Assembly (NCBI RefSeq): GCF_938023125.1
Contig: NZ_CALHDW010000007.1
Coordinates: forward strand, 1 to 64,000
Source of the DNA: an uncultured Porphyromonas sp.
GTDB lineage: Bacteria > Bacteroidota > Bacteroidia > Bacteroidales > Porphyromonadaceae
Length of the DNA stretch: 64,000 bases
Direction: 5' to 3'
Shown: piece by piece, positions 51,516 to 58,220 of the stretch
Layout: each line of letters starts with the position of its first letter
Numbering within the stretch: position 1 is the first letter of the stretch
Position numbers and translations under genes: made by a program
The notes under the pieces: generated by a model
Told to the model about the DNA's origin: nothing
Databases searched by the model: none
What the model saw: only the letters and a program-made list of their open reading frames with translations

Positions 51516-51597
51516 ATCTTGGGCAGTAGGGCAGGGGGAAATCAGTTGGTTTTGTCCCCGGAAACTACCTAGAAAAGTTTTTTCTTTTGCCCAAGAT
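51516..51597. repeat. Intergenic inverted repeat, ATCTTGGGCA/TGCCCAAGAT
   Basis: Perfect 10-base arms (51516-51525 and 51588-51597) enclose about 62 nt, which contains a GGGGA/TCCCC pair. It shares the TCTTG-GC core and a trailing GGGCAAG copy with the element at 44.9 kb. Confidence 0.5.
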
Positions 51598-51698
51598 TTT
51601 TTTTGTCGCAGGGCAAGAAAGTTTTTCTTTTCAGGCAGCATCCCGAATGCTTCCTTTGGACTCCTCTTCGTGAAGAAAAAGGGATGTATTAGGGTGTA

Positions 51699-51731
51699 TT
51701 TGGCTTTATTCAAATGTTTAGTTTACCTTTG
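51699..51731 (+). promoter_or_regulatory. Promoter of the serC-serA-DUF1015 unit
   Basis: TTTG (51699-51702) and TACCTTTG (51724-51731), separated by 21 nt, match the Bacteroidetes -33/-7 promoter with good spacing. The leader to the serC ATG is about 95 nt. Confidence 0.7.
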
Positions 51732-51832
51732 TAGGTGCTTAGAGGTTGGGGGGTGTGTAACATCCCAAGCCTCGGTTCCGTATGATAATAGGAATAGACT
51801 AATATTAGTAATCAATAAAAACAGTTGCGGTG

Positions 51833-52915
51833 ATGAAAAAGCACAATTTTTATGCCGGACCCTCAATTCTAAATCAAGGGGTTATCAAGAATGCTGCTGA
51901 TGCAGTAATGAATTTTGCAGGTACAGGTCTTTCTGTACTTGAAGTATCGCACCGTGGTAAAGAGTTTACCGCTGTGATCGAAGAAGCTGTTCAGCTCTTC
52001 AAGGAACTTCTCGATATCCCCGAAGGATACGAAGTTATCTTCCTCGGTGGTGGTGCAAGCCTCCAATTCTATATGGTGCCTCTTAACCTTATGTACAAGA
52101 AGGCTGCCTATATCAACACGGGTACGTGGGCTACAAATGCTATCAAGCAAGCCGGATATGTATCTAAGGTATTTGGTGGTGAAGTAGAAGTTTTGGCTTC
52201 TAGCGAAGACAAGAACTTTACCTACATCCCCAAGAATTTCGTTATCCCCGAAGATGTGGACTACTTCCACTACACCTCTAATAATACTATCTACGGTAGT
52301 GAAATCCGCAAGGACTTCGACTGCAAGGCTCGCTTGGTATGCGATATGTCTAGCGATATTTTCAGCCGTCCTGTAGATATCAGCAAGTACGATCTTATCT
52401 ATGGTGGTGCACAAAAGAACTTGGCTCCTGCCGGTGTTACTTTCGTGATTGTTAAGAAGGATGCACTTGGTCGTTTCGAGCGTCCTATCCCCACAATGCT
52501 CGACTACAACACCCACATCAAGAAGGAGTCTATGTTCAATACTCCTCCTGTATTCCCCATCTATGTTGCCCTCCAAACCCTTAAGTGGTACAAGGAGTTG
52601 GGTGGTCTCAAGGTACTCGAAAAGCGCAATCTCGACAAGGCTGAGCTCCTCTACAATGAAATCGACCGCAACAAACTATTCCGTGGTACTGTAGCTACCG
52701 AAGACCGCTCTATCATGAACGTTTGCTTCGTGATGAACGATGAATACAAAGAACTCGAAGCAGACTTTGCTGCCTTCGCTGCTGAACGCGGTATGGTGGG
52801 TATCAAGGGTCACCGCTCGGTAGGTGGTTTCCGTGCAAGCCTCTACAACGCTCTCGAAATGGATAGCGTGAAGGCTCTCGTTGACGCCATGAAGGAGTTC
52901 GAAAGCAAACACTAA
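51833..52915 (+). CDS. serC: Phosphoserine aminotransferase SerC
   Basis: SerC transaminates 3-phosphohydroxypyruvate to O-phosphoserine with PLP. The 360-residue protein begins MKKHNFYAGPSILNQ, the family start. It has FLGGGASLQFYMVPLNL, the phosphate-binding GTWATNAIKQA, and the PLP lysine in IYGGAQKNLAPAG. It ends with GHRSVGGFRASLYNALEM, whose His and Arg bind substrate. A GTG one codon upstream is in frame, but the ATG at 51833 is preferred. Codon use is strongly biased to favoured codons. It is the first gene of the serine unit; a hairpin with a T run separates it from serA. Confidence 0.96.
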   Translation: MKKHNFYAGPSILNQGVIKNAADAVMNFAGTGLSVLEVSHRGKEFTAVIEEAVQLFKELLDIPEGYEVIFLGGGASLQFYMVPLNLMYKKAAYINTGTWATNAIKQAGYVSKVFGGEVEVLASSEDKNFTYIPKNFVIPEDVDYFHYTSNNTIYGSEIRKDFDCKARLVCDMSSDIFSRPVDISKYDLIYGGAQKNLAPAGVTFVIVKKDALGRFERPIPTMLDYNTHIKKESMFNTPPVFPIYVALQTLKWYKELGGLKVLEKRNLDKAELLYNEIDRNKLFRGTVATEDRSIMNVCFVMNDEYKELEADFAAFAAERGMVGIKGHRSVGGFRASLYNALEMDSVKALVDAMKEFESKH

Positions 52916-52928
52916 TTAATCACATCTT

Positions 52929-52998
52929 AGTGCTCTGGCTCTCTAGATGCTTCTAGTTCTTCTAGAGGTTTCGTCTAGTGAGCAGAGCACTTCTTTTT
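52929..52998 (+). terminator. Intercistronic hairpin/attenuator between serC and serA
   Basis: AGTGCTCTG (52929-52937) is complementary to CAGAGCACT (52983-52991), followed by TCTTTTT. Inside, CTCTAGA/TCTAGAG (52941-52947 with 52961-52967) forms a second perfect helix. The T tail ends 18 nt before the serA ATG, so it may lower serA expression relative to serC. Confidence 0.65.
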
Positions 52999-53015
52999 AA
53001 TCCTAATATATTGTT

Positions 53016-53939
53016 ATGACAAAGGTTCTTATTGCCACAGAAAAGCCTTTTGCTGCTCCCGCTGTTGCAGCGATTAAGGATATTGTAAGCAAGGCAGGTT
53101 TCGAAACTGTGTTGCTAGAAAAGTATACCGAAAAGAGCCAGCTCCTCGCAGCTGTTGCCGATGTAGATGCTATCATTATCCGTAGTGATAAAATTGATAA
53201 GGAAGTATTTGATGCCGCAAAGAATCTCAAGATTGTAGTGCGTGCAGGTGCCGGTTATGACAATGTAGACCTTGCAGAGGCAACTGCGCACAACGTGTGT
53301 GTAATGAATACTCCCGGTCAGAACTCAAATGCTGTGGCTGAGCTTGTGATGGGTCTTCTCGTATTCAACGCTCGTAATCAGTTCAATGGCAAGTCGGGTA
53401 GTGAGCTAAAGGATAAAAAGATGGGTATCTTGGCTTATGGTAATGTGGGTCGCAATGTGGCTCGTATCGCCAAGGGCTTTGGTATGGAAATCTTTGCTTA
53501 CGATGCTTTTGTGCCTGCAGAAGCTATCAAGGAATCGGGTGCAACTCCTATTGCTACCGTACCCGAATTGTTCGCTACTTGCGATGTAATTTCTCTCCAC
53601 GCCCCTGCAACTCCGGAGACGATTAAGTCTATCAACTACGATCTTCTCATGAAGATGCCTAAGGATGCCGTTCTCATCAATTCTGCTCGTAAGGAGATTA
53701 TTGACGAAGAGGGCGTACTAAAGGCTCTTACAGAGCGTACAGACCTTCGCTATCTCACGGACATTATGCCCGCTAACCACGAAGCTATGGTAGCTGCTCT
53801 TGGCGATCGTTACTTCTCTACTCCCAAAAAGATGGGTGCACAGACCGGCGAAGCTAACAACAATGCAGGTATTGCAGCTGCTAACCAAATCGTTGACTTT
53901 ATAGCCAATGGTGTGGAAAAGTTCCGTGTAAACAAGTAA
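53016..53939 (+). CDS. serA: D-3-phosphoglycerate dehydrogenase SerA (short form)
   Basis: SerA oxidises 3-phosphoglycerate to 3-phosphohydroxypyruvate with NAD. The 307-residue protein has the D-2-hydroxyacid dehydrogenase layout: N-terminal substrate domain with IIIRSDKIDKEVFDAAKNLK and VRAGAGYDNVDLAEA, Rossmann motif GILAYGNVGRNVARIAKGFG, and SLHAPATPETI. The active-site Arg is in INSARKEIIDEEGV and the Glu is nearby. The region with the active-site His is unusual (FSTPKKMGAQTGEANNNAG in place of TPHIGAST), a form seen in other Bacteroidales. There is no C-terminal ACT domain, so feedback inhibition by serine through ACT is not expected. It is downstream of serC. Confidence 0.93.
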   Translation: MTKVLIATEKPFAAPAVAAIKDIVSKAGFETVLLEKYTEKSQLLAAVADVDAIIIRSDKIDKEVFDAAKNLKIVVRAGAGYDNVDLAEATAHNVCVMNTPGQNSNAVAELVMGLLVFNARNQFNGKSGSELKDKKMGILAYGNVGRNVARIAKGFGMEIFAYDAFVPAEAIKESGATPIATVPELFATCDVISLHAPATPETIKSINYDLLMKMPKDAVLINSARKEIIDEEGVLKALTERTDLRYLTDIMPANHEAMVAALGDRYFSTPKKMGAQTGEANNNAGIAAANQIVDFIANGVEKFRVNK

Positions 53940-54059
53940 TTTCTTTTTTGTAGCATTAGAACACAAAAAGATCGACAGACAGAGTGGGGGAGCACATGGG
54001 TTTTTATTGTAGAGATACCATGTCTCCCCTTATTTCGATTTTTTCTTTGAATATATAGT

Positions 54060-55307
54060 ATGGCTAGAATTAAACCTTTCAAGGGACTTCGTCCTCCCGT
54101 TAACCTCGTAGAGAAGGTATCTTCTCGTCCTTATGACGTCCTCAGCAGCGAAGAAGCTCGTGCTGAAGCAAAAGGAAATGAGATGTCTCTTTATCATATT
54201 ATCAAGCCCGAAATCGACTTTCCCGAAGGTACGGATGAGCATGATGAACGTGTTTATACCAAGGCTCGTGAGAACTTCGATCTCTTCCAACAGAAGGGAT
54301 GGCTTGTTGAAGACGCCAAAGAAAACTACTATGTATACGCTCAAACCATGAATGGTAAGACCCAATATGGTTTGGTAGTAGGTGCATGGGTAGAAGATTA
54401 TATGAATGGTGTAATCAAGAAGCATGAGCTTACTCGTAGAGATAAAGAAGAGGATCGTATGAAGCACGTTCGTGTAAATAACGCTAACCTCGAACCCGTT
54501 TTCTTCGCTTATCCTGATAATGCAGAACTTGACGCCATCGTGGCTCGTTACACCAATGCTGCTCCCATCTACGATTTTGTAGCTGATATTGATGGCTTTG
54601 GTCATAAGTTCTGGATCATCGATCAAGAAGCCGACATCAAGCGTATTACAGAGATTTTCGCAGGATTCGAAGCTCTTTATATTGCCGATGGGCACCACCG
54701 TTCGGCAGCTGCTGCCCTCGTAGGTGCTGAGAAGGCAAAGAATAACCCCAATCACAAGGGAGACGAAGAGTATAACTACTTCATGGCTGTTTGCTTCCCC
54801 GCCAACCAATTGACAGTTATCGATTACAACCGAGTTGTGAAAGATCTTAATGGTTTGAGCGAAGCTGACTTCCTAAAGGCTTTGGAAAAGAACTTCATCG
54901 TAGAGAAGAAGGGGGCCGACATTTACAAGCCTGCTAAGTTGCATAATTTTGCTCTGTACCTTGGTGGTGCATGGTATTCGCTCACAGCAAAGCCCGGTAC
55001 ATATAACGACAACGACCCTATCGGGGTATTGGATGTTACCATCTCTTCTAATCTAATCTTGGATGAGATCTTGGGTATCAAGGATTTGCGTTCGGATAAG
55101 CGAATCGACTTTGTTGGTGGTATCCGTGGCCTCGGCGAGCTAAAGAAGCGTGTTGATAGCGGCGAGATGAAGGTTGCTTTGGCTCTTTATCCTGTTACTA
55201 TGAAGCAAATTATGGATATTGCTGATACGGGGAACATTATGCCTCCCAAGACAACTTGGTTTGAGCCTAAGCTCCGTTCCGGTATCGTAGTTCACAAGCT
55301 CGACTAA
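54060..55307 (+). CDS. DUF1015 family protein in the serine operon
   Basis: The 415-residue cytosolic protein opens MARIKPFKGLRPPVNLVEKV and then SRPYDVLSSEEARAEAKGNE, standard for DUF1015. Near the middle it has ALYIADGHHRSAAAALVGAE. This GHHR segment resembles the ParB/sulfiredoxin/serine-kinase nucleotide-binding motif (G-x-x-R in a dGhHR..A context). The family has no settled function. The gene follows serA by 120 nt on the same strand, a placement I recall as conserved in Bacteroidetes, which ties it to serine metabolism. A free-serine kinase or another phosphoserine-handling role is a possible inference, not shown. Confidence 0.88.
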   Translation: MARIKPFKGLRPPVNLVEKVSSRPYDVLSSEEARAEAKGNEMSLYHIIKPEIDFPEGTDEHDERVYTKARENFDLFQQKGWLVEDAKENYYVYAQTMNGKTQYGLVVGAWVEDYMNGVIKKHELTRRDKEEDRMKHVRVNNANLEPVFFAYPDNAELDAIVARYTNAAPIYDFVADIDGFGHKFWIIDQEADIKRITEIFAGFEALYIADGHHRSAAAALVGAEKAKNNPNHKGDEEYNYFMAVCFPANQLTVIDYNRVVKDLNGLSEADFLKALEKNFIVEKKGADIYKPAKLHNFALYLGGAWYSLTAKPGTYNDNDPIGVLDVTISSNLILDEILGIKDLRSDKRIDFVGGIRGLGELKKRVDSGEMKVALALYPVTMKQIMDIADTGNIMPPKTTWFEPKLRSGIVVHKLD

Positions 55308-55325
55308 TTTAGTTCGTGGCATAAG

Positions 55326-55345
55326 CGCAGACAGTAAGGTCTGCG
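55326..55345 (+). terminator. Hairpin after the DUF1015 gene
   Basis: A perfect 7-bp stem CGCAGAC/GTCTGCG with a 6-nt loop lies 18 nt past the stop. Only AATAAAA follows, so termination strength is doubtful. Confidence 0.45.
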
Positions 55346-55526
55346 AATAAAAGAAGGAGGGGGGGGATTTGAGGTGATCAAGTCCTCCCTTTCCTTTTCT
55401 CCTTAGAGAGAAGGCAATCTCTTTTGTGTGGCAGAAATCCATTCTTATTTTGCTGTTTTGATGGTGAACCATCACAAGTTGTTATTCGTTTTGTGAGTAG
55501 AAAGTGACAATTAAACAATAAGCAAA

Positions 55527-56507
55527 ATGACCGCCGTAAATCAATTTGTAACAGAGGCGCCAGCTCCATCCTCCTCCAAGGAGAATGTAAAGACAATCTA
55601 TTTGGCAGGAGGATGCTTTTGGGGTATGCAGAGCTATTTTGATGGGGTGCAAGGTGTGGTTGAGACCACTGTTGGCTATGCCAATAGCACTCGTCCCAAT
55701 CCAAAATATGAAGATGTAGATACCGATTATGCGGAGACTCTCCAAATTAAGTACGATGCTTCGGTAGTTCCACTGAAGTTTATCCTAGGATTATATTTCG
55801 ATGTGATTGATCCTACCATCCTCAATCGCCAAGGGCATGACGTTGGGCGCCAGTATCGAACAGGTATTTATTATACGGATGCTCAGGATGAAGTGGTGGC
55901 AAAGGAGATGCTTCAAGGTCTTGCAAAAAAATATCCTAAGCCTATTGTTGTAGAGTGCATCCCTCTAAAGAATTTTTATCCTGCCGAGGCTTACCATCAA
56001 GATTACCTAAAGAAGCATCCAGCAGGGTATTGCCATATAGGAAAAGATAAAATAGCAAGAGCGCATGCTCAGCGCTATGTGGATAAGGACGAGTTGCGTC
56101 GTAAGCTAACTCCTATGCAGTACAAAGTGACTCAGGAGCAGGGGACAGAGCCTCCTTTCCAAAATGAGTATTACAACCATTATGCTAAGGGTATTTATGT
56201 AGATGTGGTGGATGGGACACCTCTGTTCGTATCTACAGATAAGTTCGAGAGTGGCTGTGGGTGGCCGGCTTTCTCACGTCCCATAGATGATAAGCTCCTG
56301 GTGGAGCGTACAGATACGTCGCATGGAATGGTGCGCGTAGAGGTGCGAAGTAAATCTTCGGGGAGCCATCTCGGACACGTCTTTGAAGATGGTCCGAAAG
56401 AATTGGGCGGAGAACGCTATTGTATCAATAGTGCAGCTTTGCGCTTTGTTCCGCTGGAGGAAATGAAGACGCAGGGGTATGAAGATTACATTAAGTATGT
56501 AAAATAG
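55527..56507 (+). CDS. msrAB: Bifunctional peptide-methionine sulfoxide reductase MsrAB
   Basis: The 326-residue fused enzyme repairs both S- and R-methionine sulfoxide. The MsrA domain (about 20-175) has LAGGCFWGMQSYFDGVQGV with the catalytic Cys, GRQYRTGIYY and FYPAEAYHQDYLKKHPAGYC. The MsrB domain (about 190-320) has FESGCGWPAFSRPID, HLGHVFEDGP and the catalytic Cys in RYCINSAALRF. There is no clear signal peptide before the MsrA start, so the protein is probably cytosolic, though the first 20 residues (Ala/Pro/Ser-rich) are not family-like. It is a single-gene unit ending in a long hairpin. Confidence 0.95.
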   Translation: MTAVNQFVTEAPAPSSSKENVKTIYLAGGCFWGMQSYFDGVQGVVETTVGYANSTRPNPKYEDVDTDYAETLQIKYDASVVPLKFILGLYFDVIDPTILNRQGHDVGRQYRTGIYYTDAQDEVVAKEMLQGLAKKYPKPIVVECIPLKNFYPAEAYHQDYLKKHPAGYCHIGKDKIARAHAQRYVDKDELRRKLTPMQYKVTQEQGTEPPFQNEYYNHYAKGIYVDVVDGTPLFVSTDKFESGCGWPAFSRPIDDKLLVERTDTSHGMVRVEVRSKSSGSHLGHVFEDGPKELGGERYCINSAALRFVPLEEMKTQGYEDYIKYVK

Positions 56508-56529
56508 ATGCTCTCTGTTTCTATTTGTC

Positions 56530-56590
56530 AAGCTTGATCTGTAGGCCTTTGTTGGGATACTACCCAAATCGGCCTATAAATCAAGCTTTT
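56530..56590 (+). terminator. Long hairpin terminator after msrAB
   Basis: Three perfectly paired blocks are stacked: AAGCTTGAT/ATCAAGCTT (56530-56538 with 56580-56588), TAGGCC/GGCCTA (56542-56547 with 56571-56576) and TTGGG/CCCAA (56552-56556 with 56563-56567). TTTT follows. The next promoter box begins 5 nt after it. Confidence 0.9.
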
Positions 56591-56594
56591 GTTG

Positions 56595-56602
56595 TATCTT
56601 TG
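56595..56602 (+). promoter_or_regulatory. -7 promoter box (TATCTTTG) for the V-ATPase operon
   Basis: TATCTTTG matches TAnnTTTG directly after the msrAB terminator. The -33 region would therefore lie inside the terminator's right arm. The leader to the subunit E ATG is about 95 nt. Confidence 0.6.
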
Positions 56603-56703
56603 TGCGGAGTATAGAGGGTATAGCTCCTGTTGCTGTTTTGGAGAGCAAGGGGAGTTGTAGTTTTCTATGAAAAAGGGAATACAAATTATAACATAGATAA
56701 GAT

Positions 56704-57294
56704 ATGGATGCTAAGATCCGGGAACTAACTGACAAGATTTTCAACGAAGGGGTTGAAAAAGGGAAGCTAGAAGCTGATAGACTCGTGGCTGATGCCCAGA
56801 GCAAAAGCGACGAAATGCTCAACCAAGCTAAGGCGGAAGCTGAGAGAATCATCCGTGATGCTGAGAAGAGATCTGATGAACTCAAAAAGAATGTTGAGGC
56901 AGAACTCAAACTCTATGCTGCTCAAACTCTAGATGCCTTGAAGGCTTCTGTGGCAAATTGTATTACCGACAAGCTTGCCCAAGGCAACGTAAAAGCAGCT
57001 GCTGAAGATCCCAACTTTATGCGCGAAGTTATTCGCAAGATTGTTGAAAATTGGACTCCTGGAAACGATGTTGTAATTGAAACAGCCGATGCCAAGGGGT
57101 TAGAAGAGTATTTCGCCTCAAATGCTAAGGAGCTTCTCAATAAGGGAGTTACTATTAATGAAGTAGCAGGTACGGCAACCAATTTTGTTCTAAAACCCGC
57201 AGATGGATCGTACAAGATTCAGTTCGGAGAAGAAGAACTAAAGTCTTTCTTCCAGAGCTTCTTGCGTCCTCGTCTTGTGGAAATGTTATTCTAA
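56704..57294 (+). CDS. atpE: V-type ATP synthase subunit E
   Basis: This is the peripheral-stalk subunit of the V/A-type ATPase. In 196 residues a long charged N-terminal helix (about 1-85: IRELTDKIFNEGVEKGKLEA, then AEAERIIRDAEKRSDELKK) leads to a globular C-terminal domain (GVTINEVAGTATNFVLKPADGSYKI) that binds the catalytic head. It is the first gene of the operon. The symbol follows the V-type naming and is not the F-type c subunit. The next start is 7 nt after its stop. Confidence 0.9.
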   Translation: MDAKIRELTDKIFNEGVEKGKLEADRLVADAQSKSDEMLNQAKAEAERIIRDAEKRSDELKKNVEAELKLYAAQTLDALKASVANCITDKLAQGNVKAAAEDPNFMREVIRKIVENWTPGNDVVIETADAKGLEEYFASNAKELLNKGVTINEVAGTATNFVLKPADGSYKIQFGEEELKSFFQSFLRPRLVEMLF

Positions 57295-57301
57295 GCGCAC
57301 C

Positions 57302-58213
57302 ATGGCAAAGTATTATGCCACAATATCGGGTTTGCCGAATATTGGTGTAGACGATAGAAAACTCCCCTTTTCTTCGGAGCTCTTCGTAGAGGAGCTTAGA
57401 GAAGTGCTTACCTCAGGCGATTTTAAGCTTCTGGAAGTGCTTCGCTGGGAACGTGAGAATCGATTCCTTATCGATTACCTCGAATCTTCGGAGAAAGCAG
57501 TGGAGGCAAATGAGCAACCTCAGCTATTCTCTTACGAAGAGGTTGCCTCAGTGATGGATGCTCTCAAGAAGGGTACAAAGCTTCCTAAGCATCATTTCCC
57601 TGCTTATATCATAGATTTTCTTAAGGATTTTGTGGTAGAGAAGGGTGAGGACGACGATGTACAAGACGATGAGGAAGAGGTGCGTATGTGGCCCCTTCGC
57701 CTCGAAGATAAACTTGCCGATTACTATTATACCAAGTTTGCCCTCCCTGCCAAAAATCAGTTTGTGGCAGAGTGGTCACGTCTTAATCTTGATATAAGGA
57801 ATGTCTTTGCAGCCTTTACAAGTCGCAACCTAGGTTGGGATCCCAAAGATTATATCGTGGGAGACTCCGAGGTAGAGCGTAAATTAAAGACGTCAACAGC
57901 TACCAATTTTGGTCTCTCCGAAGAGGAGATGGAGTACATCGCTACTCTTACTTCAGTGCAAAATGAGACTGACATTACTCGTCGGGAGCGTATGTTGGAT
58001 GTCCTCAAATGGAATTGGTTAGAGGAGCGTGTCTTCGATCGTACGTTCAATGTTGAGACCATCTTGGCATACTATCTACAGCTACGTATCATAGAGCGCT
58101 GGACGGAGCTCAATGAGAAGACGGGCGAAGAAACATTCCGTTCCATCGTAGCAACACTCAAGAAGGAGAGCAACGACTCTCTCAACGAGTTCAAGAGAAA
58201 TCAAAAGAAATAA
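57302..58213 (+). CDS. DUF2764 family protein (V-ATPase operon)
   Basis: The 303-residue protein starts MAKYYATISGLPNIGVDDRK and matches DUF2764, a family found almost only inside Bacteroidetes and spirochaete-type V-ATPase operons between subunits E and A. It is mainly helical with an acidic stretch (VVEKGEDDDVQDDEEEVR, about 117-134). The position and the helical nature suggest a role like subunit C (the central-stalk socket, whose usual gene is absent here), but this is inference. The frame is open 9 codons upstream, overlapping subunit E; the ATG at 57302 is preferred. Subunit A follows after 7 nt. Confidence 0.85.
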   Translation: MAKYYATISGLPNIGVDDRKLPFSSELFVEELREVLTSGDFKLLEVLRWERENRFLIDYLESSEKAVEANEQPQLFSYEEVASVMDALKKGTKLPKHHFPAYIIDFLKDFVVEKGEDDDVQDDEEEVRMWPLRLEDKLADYYYTKFALPAKNQFVAEWSRLNLDIRNVFAAFTSRNLGWDPKDYIVGDSEVERKLKTSTATNFGLSEEEMEYIATLTSVQNETDITRRERMLDVLKWNWLEERVFDRTFNVETILAYYLQLRIIERWTELNEKTGEETFRSIVATLKKESNDSLNEFKRNQKK

Positions 58214-58220
58214 TATATCC

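Larger units (their letters stand above)
51316..51832. other. 517-base non-coding interval upstream of serC
   Basis: This holds the lipoprotein-gene terminator (51388-51424), a TCTTGGGCA-type inverted repeat (51516-51597, with another GGGCAAGAAA at 51611-51620) and the serC promoter (51699-51731). Short frames on both strands here are A/T-driven and unconvincing. Confidence 0.6.

Noticed and set aside
51869..52576. A 235-codon minus-strand frame opposite serC (and a similar 259-codon one at 54030-54809 opposite DUF1015).
   Set aside because: Long antisense frames are expected where favoured codons suppress stops on the other strand. The sense genes are certain, and the antisense products match nothing I recognise.
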